Assembly (NCBI GenBank): GCA_017379935.1 | Contig: JAFNVC010000004.1 | Location: forward strand, 1-41,567 | Length of the DNA: 41,567 nt | From: Clostridia bacterium | GTDB taxonomy: Bacteria; Bacillota; Clostridia; Oscillospirales; Acutalibacteraceae | Reading direction: 5' to 3' | Shown: piece by piece, positions 33,301 through 40,919 of the stretch | Numbering within the stretch: position 1 is the first letter of the stretch | How the letters are laid out: every line of letters starts with the position of its first letter | Notes under the pieces: model-generated | The model's input: only the letters and a program-made list of their open reading frames with translations | What the model was told of the DNA's origin: nothing | Databases searched by the model: none | Translations under genes and position numbers: made by a program

Positions 33301-35049
33301 TCATTTAACTTCCATTTGTTCTATTTTATCTCTGTCGGGCGTGACGTTTACGGAATAGTAAACGTGGTAAATAACCTTGCCCGGAGGAGCACCCTGAGGC
33401 TTTTTCAGGTGCCTGACATAGGTGTAATCAACGGGAACAAGCTTGGCGTCGCGCGCCTTGCTGTGATAAGCCGCAATCTCTGCTGCTTCAACGATTGCAT
33501 CGTCGCTGATTTCCTGACCGTCGCTGACGATAATGACGTGTGAGCCGGGGAATTTCTGCGTGTGAAGCCACATATCACCCTTCTGTGCGGTCTTGAGTGA
33601 AAGCTTGTCGTTCTGCATATTGTTTCTGCCTACAAGCACACGGAAGCCGTCCGTAGTGCGGTATTCCATCGGAGGCAGGAGTTTCGGCTGCTTGGAGTTG
33701 GTTTTCTTTTTGAATCTCATAAAACCGCTGACAGCAAGCTCGTTGCGGATTTCTTCAATCTCCGCCTGAGTGCTTGCGCGGTCGAGCGCATCTGCAACCG
33801 TTTCAAGATATTGCAGGTCATCCTTGCCCTTTTCGATAAGCTCGGTGAGCATGGCTTCGGCAGTTTTCGCCTTGCGGTAATCCTTGAAATATTTCTGCGC
33901 GTTCTGCGCAGGGGATTTTGACGGGTCAGCCTTTATTCTGATAACCTTGTTTTCATCGTAATAATTCTCAAGGTCGTAGTAGGCTGCTCCTTTTTCGAGT
34001 CTGTAAAGATTAGCGTTGATAAGCTCAGCACTGATTCGCAGAGCTTCACGGTCTGCACATTGCTTAAGCTCTGCCTGCTGAAGGCTGATTTTCTTTGAGA
34101 TTCTGGCAATCGCGGAATTGAGGAATTTAACAAGATCCTGCGCCTTCTGTCTCGTTCTGTCGAGTCTGTCACATTCGTAATAGAACTCGTCAAGCAGCTC
34201 GGAAAAGCTCGCTTTTTCCTCGGTGCTGTATTTTGCACCGTACTGGCGGATAGGCATAAACGAGAAATCGAAGGGCTTGCCCGTCTCGTCCTTAAGCATA
34301 AAGGGAAGACCCTTTCCGCTGACGGCAGTATCGCGCAGAGTGTCAATTGCCTTTGCGAGCGTGTCGAAGGATCTGTCGCTAACCTCGTCAACGAAAAGCT
34401 CGCTGTCCTCACCCGCAAGCTCACGGCTAGTAAGAGGGGAGACACCCTGCAGAGTGCAGAGAATAGCGGATGCAAGAGTTTTTGAAGGATAGGTTTTGAT
34501 CTGAGCGATTATGTTATCTGTTGTGTGCAGAGTTATGTTTAGCTTGTTCTGCGGCGGGGGAGAGGTGTATCTGAAGCCGGGCAGAATCTGTCTTACCGTT
34601 GATTGACTCAGGTCAACACGCTTGAGCGCATCAACGATTTTTCCCTCTTCGTCAAAAAGAATGATATTGCTGTGCTTTGCCATAATTTCAATGGAAAGCG
34701 TCAGCTTTACTCTGTCACCGATTTCGTTTGCAGCGTCAAAGTCGATGTAAAGCACGCGGTCGAATTCCGCCTGACGGACGTCGGTGAGTGCCGCGTTGAC
34801 GAGACGTTTTCTCATCAGCATACAGAACATCGGCGGTGTCGCGGGATTTTCGGGCGCGTGGGATGTGAAATGAATCCTCGGGCTGTTCGCACGGACGCTT
34901 AAAAGAAGCTTCCTTGCGCCGCCCTTACCGCGCAGATGAATAACCAGCTCCTCGCGCGAGGGCTGGTGTATTTTTTCAACGCGGCTGAATTGCGCGCCGT
35001 CGAGTATTTCTTTTTTTGCAAGACTTAAAAGTATACCGTCAAGTGCCAT
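33301..35049 (-). CDS. rqcH: RqcH, NFACT-family ribosome quality-control protein
   Basis: 582 residues, the expected length. RqcH binds the 50S subunit carrying stalled peptidyl-tRNA and adds C-terminal alanine tails. NFACT-N spans about 1-200, with the D97-R98 pair (E-F-D-R-V-L), at the same position as the DR motif needed for tRNA-Ala binding in B. subtilis. Coiled-coil HhH/CC-M region about 290-440. NFACT-R domain about 460-570: G-F-R-V-L-V-G-R-N-N, N-D-K-L-S-L-K, D-M-W-L-H-T-Q, P-G-S-H-V-I-I, Y-H-S-K-A-R. It is last in the minus-strand unit CxxC protein - trmK - nif3-like - rqcH, starting 2 bases after the preceding stop. Older annotations call it a fibronectin-binding protein (FbpA). Confidence 0.95.
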   Translation of the reverse strand: MALDGILLSLAKKEILDGAQFSRVEKIHQPSREELVIHLRGKGGARKLLLSVRANSPRIHFTSHAPENPATPPMFCMLMRKRLVNAALTDVRQAEFDRVLYIDFDAANEIGDRVKLTLSIEIMAKHSNIILFDEEGKIVDALKRVDLSQSTVRQILPGFRYTSPPPQNKLNITLHTTDNIIAQIKTYPSKTLASAILCTLQGVSPLTSRELAGEDSELFVDEVSDRSFDTLAKAIDTLRDTAVSGKGLPFMLKDETGKPFDFSFMPIRQYGAKYSTEEKASFSELLDEFYYECDRLDRTRQKAQDLVKFLNSAIARISKKISLQQAELKQCADREALRISAELINANLYRLEKGAAYYDLENYYDENKVIRIKADPSKSPAQNAQKYFKDYRKAKTAEAMLTELIEKGKDDLQYLETVADALDRASTQAEIEEIRNELAVSGFMRFKKKTNSKQPKLLPPMEYRTTDGFRVLVGRNNMQNDKLSLKTAQKGDMWLHTQKFPGSHVIIVSDGQEISDDAIVEAAEIAAYHSKARDAKLVPVDYTYVRHLKKPQGAPPGKVIYHVYYSVNVTPDRDKIEQMEVK

Positions 35050-35051
35050 AA

Positions 35052-35789
35052 TTACTCCGTAAAATTAACTGGATTTTTCTGTTTTATGTCAATAATTTCA
35101 ATATCCGGGAATTGCTCCTTGAGCTTTTTAACAAGCACGGGAACAACGGGATATTCAGTTTCGTGGTGTCCTGCCGCAATGAGTGTTATTCCGATGTCTA
35201 GCGCATCGAGAAAATCGTTGTGCTTGGCATCACCCGTAATGAAGGCGTCAATTTCTCCTGCCTCATACATCAGCGAAGCGCCGCCGCCCGTACACATCGC
35301 AATTTTTCGGATAGGCTTACCCGAATCGGCATAGCGCACTTTAGTACCAAGCGTTTTTGCAATATGCGAAGCAAGACTCTCTGCGGAGGCTTCTTCAATA
35401 TTGGCAAAGCGCATTATCGGGTTTTCCTTTTTGTACGCCTTGAAGCCGAGAAGCTCTGCGAGAGTATCATTCGTACCGCCGTCAGCAATGTCGAGCGGAG
35501 TATGCATACAGATTGCATTGATTGAATTTGAAGCCAATTCGAAGGCAACACTGCCTCTTGTGAATTTCTTCATCGCGCTGAAAATAACAGGATGGTGGCT
35601 GACGATGAGATTCGCGCCAAGCTCCTTCGCTTTTTCAACAGCATTGATATCAATATCAAGCGCAACTGCAGCCGCCTGCACCTCAGCGTTCATATCGCCG
35701 ACGAGCATACCGCTGTTGTCCCATTCCTCCTGAGTCTCAAGGGGAGCGAGAGTGTTAAGATATTCAAAAAAATCTCTGACGGTTGTCAT
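35052..35789 (-). CDS. Nif3-like dinuclear metal-centre hexameric protein
   Basis: 245 residues of the Nif3/YqfO family, often annotated as GTP cyclohydrolase 1 type 2-like, though the true activity is uncertain. It starts with the family pattern F-F-E-Y-L-N-T-L-A-P and W-D-N-S-G. The metal site is visible as S-H-H-P (H65, H66), H-T-P-L-D (near 96-100, D100) and G-H-H-E-T-E near the end. The length lacks the middle PII-like insert of B. subtilis YqfO and matches the short form. It overlaps the trmK end by 4 bases, a classic translational coupling, and is followed by rqcH. The trmK-nif3 pair is a common Firmicutes arrangement. Confidence 0.93.
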   Translation of the reverse strand: MTTVRDFFEYLNTLAPLETQEEWDNSGMLVGDMNAEVQAAAVALDIDINAVEKAKELGANLIVSHHPVIFSAMKKFTRGSVAFELASNSINAICMHTPLDIADGGTNDTLAELLGFKAYKKENPIMRFANIEEASAESLASHIAKTLGTKVRYADSGKPIRKIAMCTGGGASLMYEAGEIDAFITGDAKHNDFLDALDIGITLIAAGHHETEYPVVPVLVKKLKEQFPDIEIIDIKQKNPVNFTE

Positions 35790-36457
35790 CGGTTCACCTC
35801 ATCAATAATTCTTTTAAGAGCCTCAATTTCCGCGTTATCTGCGTCGGATTTTCCGAGCGCGTCAAGTCTGACACGAACACGGCGAAGCTTCTTTTCAACA
35901 AATGCCGCCGAAGCCTCATCGTCCTTTTCTGCAAATCCGCCGAGGAGTATCTGAGCTTCGCTGTGAGCGGCGGATTGTCCGGTATAAAAGGCGGACATAC
36001 AGATGTAGCTCTTGCCGTCATCGAAGCACGAAGCCTCCTCAGATATTTCGAATCCGTTATCCCAGAGCCATGCACGCAGCACCTCGTCGTGTGACTGCGG
36101 CTGAAGGATAAGCTTGTATTTTTCGTTTTTCACCCACGGTGCCGCGCTGAGAATTTCAGAAATGAGAATACCGCCCATTCCTGCGATAACGATATCGTCA
36201 GCCTCATCGGGTGAAATAGCGGTAAGTCCATCGGAAAGACGCAGCTCCACCTTGTCGGCAATACCGTAAGCCTTTACGGTAGCTTCAGCGTTTTCCAATG
36301 GACCTTTTCTCAAATCAGCGGCAACGGCACTTTTTACGGTGCCGTCGAGTATAAGCGAGGCGGTGAGGTAAGCGTGGTCCTTGCCGATATCGGCAAGGCG
36401 CGAATCCTTCCTTACCATCTGCGCCGCCATATTCAGTCTTGATCTGAGCTTCAGCAT
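35786..36457 (-). CDS. trmK: tRNA (adenine22-N1)-methyltransferase TrmK
   Basis: 223 residues. SAM-dependent Rossmann methyltransferase that modifies A22 in the D loop of some tRNAs. It begins with L-R-S-R-L-N-M-A-A, then the SAM-binding motif D-I-G-K-D-H-A-Y-L at 23-31. A-D-L-R-K-G-P-L-E-N-A follows, then S-D-G-L, I-A-G-M-G-G-I-L-I and L-Q-P-Q-S. The C-terminal coiled helical region is shorter than in B. subtilis. Its stop overlaps the nif3-like start by 4 bases. No clear ribosome site precedes the start, which lies 3 bases after the CxxC gene, so it probably depends on coupling. Confidence 0.93.
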   Translation of the reverse strand: MLKLRSRLNMAAQMVRKDSRLADIGKDHAYLTASLILDGTVKSAVAADLRKGPLENAEATVKAYGIADKVELRLSDGLTAISPDEADDIVIAGMGGILISEILSAAPWVKNEKYKLILQPQSHDEVLRAWLWDNGFEISEEASCFDDGKSYICMSAFYTGQSAAHSEAQILLGGFAEKDDEASAAFVEKKLRRVRVRLDALGKSDADNAEIEALKRIIDEVNR

Positions 36458-36460
36458 AGC

Positions 36461-36664
36461 TTATTTGCTTGCAAGATAAGCGTTGATATCAGCAACAAGA
36501 TCCTCAACGTCAACGCCGTGAACCTGACATGCCATCTCAAGGCTTTCGCCTCTTGCAGAGGGACAGCCGAGGCAGTGCATACCCATATCAAGGAAGAATT
36601 TTGCGGTACCTACATCAGCGTCGAGAATATCACCGATGATCATATCTTTTGTAACTTCTGTCAT
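36461..36664 (-). CDS. DUF1858-type small CxxC protein
   Basis: 67 residues from the ATG at 36664, chosen because GGAGG lies 8 bases before it (an in-frame ATG at 36688 has no site). Pattern: I-I-G-D-I-L-D (9-15), F-L-D-M-G-M-H-C-L-G-C at 24-34 with C31 and C34, S-A-R-G-E-S-L-E-M-A-C (37-46), then V-D-V-E-D-L-V. This matches the small DUF1858 (hybrid-cluster-protein-associated) domain, a metal- or disulfide-type helical module whose role is not established. First gene of the operon with trmK. Confidence 0.9.
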   Translation of the reverse strand: MTEVTKDMIIGDILDADVGTAKFFLDMGMHCLGCPSARGESLEMACQVHGVDVEDLVADINAYLASK

Positions 36665-36705
36665 AATAAAACCTCCGATAGAAATCAATTAAAAATTACA
36701 TATAT

Positions 36706-36733
36706 ATTATACACGTTTCTGTGATTTTTTCAA
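36706..36733 (-). promoter_or_regulatory. Promoter of the CxxC-trmK-nif3-rqcH operon
   Basis: On the minus strand: TTGAAA (36733-36728), a 16-base spacer and a perfect TATAAT (36711-36706), 41 bases before the start codon. Confidence 0.78.
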
Positions 36734-36750
36734 GTGATATAAAATTTTAC

Positions 36751-36779
36751 TTTTCAAATTGCGACAAAGATGATATAAT
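36751..36779 (+). promoter_or_regulatory. Candidate promoter of ispE
   Basis: A perfect TATAAT at 36774-36779 with a weak -35 (TTTTCA at 36751-36756, 17-base spacer). A transcript start near 36786 rules out the in-frame ATG at 36721 and supports the start at 36811. Confidence 0.6.
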
Positions 36780-36810
36780 AGCACCAATTACTAAGAACGA
36801 GGTACTTGAA

Positions 36811-37683
36811 ATGAAAGTAACTTACGATGCGGCGGCAAAAATCAACCTTATGCTTGATATCCTTGCACGCCTTGAAAACGGATATCACAGCCTGTTTATG
36901 CTGATGCAGTCTGTTGATCTTTACGATACGGTAACGGTCGAGACGAATGACAGCGGTAAAATCAGCATTACCTCGAACGAGGAGGGAATTCCGTGCGATA
37001 AGCGCAACATCGCATACAAGGCTGCCGAGGCCTTCTTCAAGGCTACGGGAGTGAAAAATACAGGAGTGGCAATCCACCTTAAAAAGCGCATTCCCTTTGA
37101 AGCGGGAATGGCGGGCGGAAGTGCCGACGGCGCCGCAGTAATTGCTGCGCTTAACGATATTTTTGAAACTAAGCTTTCTTCGGCAGAGCTTTGCAGAATA
37201 GGTCTCACGGTCGGTGCAGATGTGCCCTTCTGTCTGACGGGCGGTACCTGTCTTGCACAGAATGTCGGCGAGATTCTGTCTCCCTTGCCTGCGCTTGACG
37301 ATTGCTATATTGTCCTTGCAAAGCCTGAAAAGGGCGTATCAACCAAGGAGGCATTTGCGGCATTTGATTCTGCTGCGAGCATCCGACATCTCGATACCTG
37401 CTCGATGCTCTATGCTGCATCTCAGGGCAATCTTTACGATATCTGTAAATATACCAAAAATGTATTTGAACAGCTTATTGAGGTGCCTGAGCGCGTGCCT
37501 ATCAAATCCACGCTTAACCGCCACGGCGCGCTTGCCTCGTGTATGAGCGGAAGCGGACCGACTGTTTACGGAATTTTTGATGACGAGTCCAAGGCGCAGT
37601 CAGCCGCATCGGCACTCAAATCGCTTGTAAAAAACATATACATCACAAGACCCGTCACAAGCGGACTGGTTAGAAAAGACTAA
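36811..37683 (+). CDS. ispE: 4-diphosphocytidyl-2-C-methyl-D-erythritol kinase
   Basis: GHMP-family kinase of the methylerythritol phosphate isoprenoid pathway; it phosphorylates CDP-ME. 290 residues from the ATG at 36811, with GAGGT 8 bases before it. K10 in A-A-A-K-I-N-L, then G-Y-H-S-L near 24-28. The glycine-rich ATP loop is I-P-F-E-A-G-M-A-G-G-S-A-D (94-106), with the catalytic D137 in G-A-D-V-P-F. The C-terminal GHMP motif is M-S-G-S-G-P-T-V-Y. Length is normal (E. coli 283). It stands alone, diverging from the CxxC operon, and ends in a strong hairpin. Confidence 0.96.
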   Translation: MKVTYDAAAKINLMLDILARLENGYHSLFMLMQSVDLYDTVTVETNDSGKISITSNEEGIPCDKRNIAYKAAEAFFKATGVKNTGVAIHLKKRIPFEAGMAGGSADGAAVIAALNDIFETKLSSAELCRIGLTVGADVPFCLTGGTCLAQNVGEILSPLPALDDCYIVLAKPEKGVSTKEAFAAFDSAASIRHLDTCSMLYAASQGNLYDICKYTKNVFEQLIEVPERVPIKSTLNRHGALASCMSGSGPTVYGIFDDESKAQSAASALKSLVKNIYITRPVTSGLVRKD

Positions 37684-37688
37684 AAAAC

Positions 37689-37722
37689 AACGGCTTGAGT
37701 CAAGACTCAAGCCGTTAATTTT
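37689..37722. terminator. Bidirectional terminator after ispE
   Basis: A perfect 12-bp stem (37689-37700 with 37705-37716) with a CAAG loop, an A-rich left flank and a T-rich right flank. It serves ispE and the convergent dockerin gene ending at 37736. Confidence 0.9.
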
Positions 37723-37735
37723 ATGCTGATTCAAT

Positions 37736-38749
37736 TTACTGCCAGATGAATGTAACTGCGTTCTTGGCATAGTTGACATAGTAGTTCTGATTCTTGACAA
37801 AATCAATGCTTCTTGATGTCATTGTAGCGTTATGCTCAACCTTTGATGCTTCCTCAAGACCCTCGATGAAAGCGTTCATCATCTCGGCATCTGTGAAGGT
37901 GAGGGTTGCGTTGAGTGAAAGGTCGTCTGTCGCTGTCGGCTGTGCGCCCCAGCCTGTAAGAGCACCGGGAACAAAGCCCGTGAGCCACCAGGAGTACTGC
38001 TGACCTCTTGAGAAGAGGTTGGTATCGTTACGGTAGAGGCTCATACTCATCTTGATAAGAAGATCGTCGTCAGCACACTTGAAATAGTTAACGCCGTTTT
38101 CGTCGATGAGCGGATTGTCGAAGTCACGGTAGTAGAGACCGATTTCAGCACCGATGAGCACCCAGCCGTACTGACCCTTCCAGAGCTGAACCATCCATTC
38201 CTTGTTATCGTATTCGAAGAAGATTCTGGTTGTATCGAACCAGCAGATGATAGCCGGAGCGGCAACGTCATAGATGAAGGTATAACCGAAGGTTCTCTGC
38301 CATGCGTTGCTTGAAGCGTAGAAAACGCTTTCCTTCGCATCGTATGAGAAGCCGAGGAGACCTGAGCCGTCAGTATTTGTAACCGTACCTGTCGCAGGGT
38401 CATACCAGAAATTACCGAAGATCTGAACTCGTCCGCCGTCAGTTGTGGCACCTGCGGGGAAGCTTGTGATTTTACCTACTGAGAAGTGAAGAACGTAAAG
38501 TGCGTCTGTTGAGTTTATTTTACCGTTACCGTCAACGTCAGCCGCCTTGATTTCGGCATCGGAGAGCTTCTCCTGGCCTGTGGAGTATCTTACGATGATA
38601 AGCGCATCAAAGGAATTGATTGCACCGTCGCTGTTGGCATCACCGAGAGAATTGTCCGCAGCAGAAACGCTTACCGCAAAGAATGCTGAGGTGCCGAGTA
38701 CAATTGCGAGTGTGAGAAAAACGGAAATAATTGATTTTGCAATTTTCAT
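37736..38749 (-). CDS. Secreted protein with N-terminal dockerin and DUF4474-like domain
   Basis: 337 residues with a signal peptide (1-31, V-S-V-S-A) and GAGGAGG before the start. A complete type I dockerin sits directly behind the signal (about 36-95): G-D-A-N-S-D-G-A-I-N-S-F-D-A-L and A-D-V-D-G-N-G-K-I-N-S-T-D-A-L, with all Ca-ligand positions kept. About 105-337 resembles DUF4474 as I recall it: F-G-N-F-W-Y-D-P, W-Q-R-T-F-G-Y-T-F-I-Y-D near 150, F-F-E-Y-D, W-M-V-Q-L-W-K-G-Q-Y-G and G-A-E-I-G-L-Y-Y-R. The role of that domain is not known. The gene is 19 bases downstream of another dockerin gene, so they are an operon. An N-terminal dockerin is less common than a C-terminal one. Confidence 0.85.
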   Translation of the reverse strand: MKIAKSIISVFLTLAIVLGTSAFFAVSVSAADNSLGDANSDGAINSFDALIIVRYSTGQEKLSDAEIKAADVDGNGKINSTDALYVLHFSVGKITSFPAGATTDGGRVQIFGNFWYDPATGTVTNTDGSGLLGFSYDAKESVFYASSNAWQRTFGYTFIYDVAAPAIICWFDTTRIFFEYDNKEWMVQLWKGQYGWVLIGAEIGLYYRDFDNPLIDENGVNYFKCADDDLLIKMSMSLYRNDTNLFSRGQQYSWWLTGFVPGALTGWGAQPTATDDLSLNATLTFTDAEMMNAFIEGLEEASKVEHNATMTSRSIDFVKNQNYYVNYAKNAVTFIWQ

Positions 38750-38768
38750 TATTTGTTCCTCCTCATAA

Positions 38769-39635
38769 TTATAAGGTCTGTTGAATTCCGACTGTGAACT
38801 GAAGAATGTTCAGCGCATCGAGGGAATTGATTTTACCGTCCTTTGTTACGTCAGCCTGAGTCAGGTTTTTATCCTTAAGAGTGATGTTGCCGACTGAGTG
38901 CTGAAGCACGGCGAGTGCGTCGATTGAGTTGATTTTAAAGTCTCCGTTGGCATCGCCGTAGAGATAAGCGTCCTTCGCAAGGAAGTTTACCGTGAACGGA
39001 GATCTCAGTCCGCAGAAGGTAGCGTACAATGTTGTGTACCCGGGCTTGGCACTGTCAACACCCTTGGGAACCGACCAGCTGATGAGCTTGTTGTCATCGT
39101 AGGAGATGTTTTTGATTGTACCGTTTTTGTATTTCACCTTAAGCACAAGTCCCGAAAGATCCAATTCCGTGAATTCAACATCGCCCAGACCGCTTAATAC
39201 CCAGTCCTTATCCTCAAAAAGAATTGTCTTTTTCGGAGGGTTGATAATTGAAATCGAATCGACAGCAACGAACTTTAAGGTGAGGGTTGTGTAAGCTGAC
39301 GACGGGAAATCCGTACAGCCGATTTTTGTTGCATTATCACCGACCGTCCAGCCGCCGGCAACGGATGATGCATACATGTTCGGGAATTTATTAGTCACCT
39401 TGTATTCTACGGTCTTTGAGTTATAGGAAAGGACCATGCCTGAAAGGTCGATGCCTCTGATAAGTGAGATCTTTCCGGTTTTGTTATATGACCAGTCGAT
39501 ACCCTCGTAAAGGATTGTTTTTTTCGGCGGAGTGACTATCTTGATTTCAGCCGCAAGAGCAAAGCTCATACAAGAAAAAGCCACGATGAATGCGAGCAGA
39601 GCGGCTGTCACAGCCTTGAAATATGATTTTTTCAT
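38769..39635 (-). CDS. Secreted protein with two Ig-like (Big_3 type) repeats and C-terminal dockerin
   Basis: 288 residues; GGAGG precedes the start and residues 1-28 are a signal peptide (F-A-L-A-A). Two homologous beta repeats, about 30-126 and 127-225, each begin near P-P-K-K-T-I-L-[YF]-E and contain D-L-S-G-[ML]-V-L and a Y-T-T-L end, as in bacterial Ig-like group 3 domains. The C-terminal dockerin (about 228-288) reads G-D-A-N-G-D-F-K-I-N-S-I-D-A-L and A-D-V-T-K-D-G-K-I-N-S-L-D-A-L, close to its two neighbours. There is no enzyme domain, so it may be a structural or binding subunit. First gene of the minus-strand dockerin pair, driven by a consensus promoter. Confidence 0.86.
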   Translation of the reverse strand: MKKSYFKAVTAALLAFIVAFSCMSFALAAEIKIVTPPKKTILYEGIDWSYNKTGKISLIRGIDLSGMVLSYNSKTVEYKVTNKFPNMYASSVAGGWTVGDNATKIGCTDFPSSAYTTLTLKFVAVDSISIINPPKKTILFEDKDWVLSGLGDVEFTELDLSGLVLKVKYKNGTIKNISYDDNKLISWSVPKGVDSAKPGYTTLYATFCGLRSPFTVNFLAKDAYLYGDANGDFKINSIDALAVLQHSVGNITLKDKNLTQADVTKDGKINSLDALNILQFTVGIQQTL

Positions 39636-39671
39636 TCCTTTTCCTCCTTATATCAGTATATATTCTATGAT

Positions 39672-39700
39672 ATTATACATTAAAATTAATTCGGTGTCAA
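39672..39700 (-). promoter_or_regulatory. Consensus promoter for the minus-strand dockerin operon
   Basis: Perfect TTGACA (39700-39695), a 17-base spacer and perfect TATAAT (39677-39672) on the minus strand, 36 bases before the start codon. Confidence 0.88.
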
Positions 39701-39748
39701 TTAAACAATTATTTTTAATAATAGTATATGTTAACCACTATTTTCCTA

Positions 39749-39777
39749 TTGACATAACAGACAACATAGTTTATAAT
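39749..39777 (+). promoter_or_regulatory. Consensus promoter for the plus-strand dockerin gene
   Basis: Perfect TTGACA (39749-39754), a 17-base spacer and perfect TATAAT (39772-39777). It lies 48 bases from its divergent twin. Confidence 0.88.
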
Positions 39778-39821
39778 ACAACCGAGTATAATGCACAAGA
39801 TGTAGTGTTATGCACTTTTTC

Positions 39822-39831
39822 GGTGCGCACC
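39822..39831. promoter_or_regulatory. 10-bp palindrome GGTGCGCACC in the leader
   Basis: A perfect palindrome located about 38 bases after the -10 box and 25 bases before the start codon. It may be an operator or part of a small leader hairpin. Weak evidence only. Confidence 0.25.
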
Positions 39832-39856
39832 AGTATTTATGAAAGAAGTTAGAACA

Positions 39857-40819
39857 ATGAAAAACATTTCTAAAAGAATTCTGGCTTTGCTGATGTCACT
39901 TATAATCGCTTCGGGTTTAGCCATGACCGCAGGTGCAAGCGAGGCTGTATACGGTGACCTCAACGGCGATTCTAAAATCAACTCTATCGACGCGCTTATT
40001 ATTCTGCGCCACAACGTTCAGATTGAAACGCTTCCCGAGGAGCGTATCGATATTGCGGATGTCAACGGCGACGGTAAAATAAATTCGATGGACGCTCTTG
40101 AGGTTCTTATGATTGCTGTCAAGCAGCTGCCGTATTTCTCAAGAGAGATTACTGTCAAGGCGCCGAAGAACGATAACGAGATTCTTGCTCTTTATAACAA
40201 CGCGCTGACGAAGGCTCGCGAGGATATCCCCGCATACAAGCTTGCCTTCAGCACGAAGGCAACGGATGTCAAGCTTTCAGGTACATTGGTTGACGGCCTT
40301 CCTGATGATCAGCTCGCTGATCTTAAGCAGGACCTGCTTCAGGAGGATAACTACTCCAACATCTTCCACCAGGGTGCTGCGAACGCTATGAAGAATCTTC
40401 CCTTGCTCAGCGGAATCACGGACGCTTCAAAATTCAAGAGCGTTTCTTACGAGAGACTTTCAACGGGCGAATACAGCGTTATGCTTAAGCTCAAGGATGA
40501 GAAGAATCCCAAGGCAGACAGTGCTGTTGTCAAGCTTTTCGGTCTTCCCGATTACGAAACAATGGTAAAGAGTATGACCGAGGAAACCTCCGCATCAACA
40601 GGTGAGAACGAGGTTTCTATGACAACCAAGGTCGGCGATATGTATTATAAGAACGGCTACATCTCGTTCGTTCTCGATCCGAGAACGGGAGAGTTCGTTT
40701 CAATCGATATGAGCGTGGATATGTCATTTACCTCAAAGACTGCTATCGCAATTATACTCACTCTTAACCTTGACGCAACAATGCGTACAAGAATGCAGTA
40801 CACTAATTTTATTTACTAA
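39857..40819 (+). CDS. Secreted protein with N-terminal dockerin and unrecognised C-terminal domain
   Basis: 320 residues from the ATG at 39857, preceded by AAAGAAG; an in-frame ATG at 39839 has no ribosome site and would spoil the signal peptide. Signal 1-28 (M-T-A-G-A-S). The dockerin is at about 31-90: G-D-L-N-G-D-S-K-I-N-S-I-D-A-L and A-D-V-N-G-D-G-K-I-N-S-M-D-A-L, both canonical. The remainder (about 95-320) looks alpha/beta with repeated amphipathic strands (A-Y-K-L-A-F-S-T, Y-S-V-M-L-K-L-K, G-Y-I-S-F-V-L-D). It recalls LppX-like lipid-binding folds in pattern only; I do not recognise a family. It diverges from the dockerin operon and precedes a cohesin-like gene 92 bases downstream, without a strong terminator between. 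Confidence 0.82.
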   Translation: MKNISKRILALLMSLIIASGLAMTAGASEAVYGDLNGDSKINSIDALIILRHNVQIETLPEERIDIADVNGDGKINSMDALEVLMIAVKQLPYFSREITVKAPKNDNEILALYNNALTKAREDIPAYKLAFSTKATDVKLSGTLVDGLPDDQLADLKQDLLQEDNYSNIFHQGAANAMKNLPLLSGITDASKFKSVSYERLSTGEYSVMLKLKDEKNPKADSAVVKLFGLPDYETMVKSMTEETSASTGENEVSMTTKVGDMYYKNGYISFVLDPRTGEFVSIDMSVDMSFTSKTAIAIILTLNLDATMRTRMQYTNFIY

Positions 40820-40898
40820 GCTTTAGCTCATCGGCGGTTTCGCCTAAATCGCGGATGTCTAAATATATGCACTCCGGTGTAAATTTATAAAGGAGAAA

Positions 40899-40919
40899 AT
40901 GGTGATTAACTATGAATAA
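40899..40919 (+). other. Possible 6-codon leader ORF overlapping the cohesin-like start
   Basis: AAGGAG (40890-40895) is followed 3 bases later by ATG-GTG-ATT-AAC-TAT-GAA-TAA. Its last codons overlap the ATG at 40912 in another frame. The strong ribosome site is 16 bases from the 40912 ATG, which is too far for normal initiation. Leader translation with re-initiation is one explanation. Confidence 0.3.

Noticed and set aside
36721-36810. 30-residue N-terminal extension of IspE
   Set aside because: The -10 box of the ispE promoter lies inside this stretch, and IspE proteins start near the M-K-V/K-I-N-L motif.
40820-40898. Terminator or riboswitch between the last two genes
   Set aside because: The GGCG/CGCC hairpin at 40833-40844 has a short stem and no T tract, and no known aptamer motif is visible.
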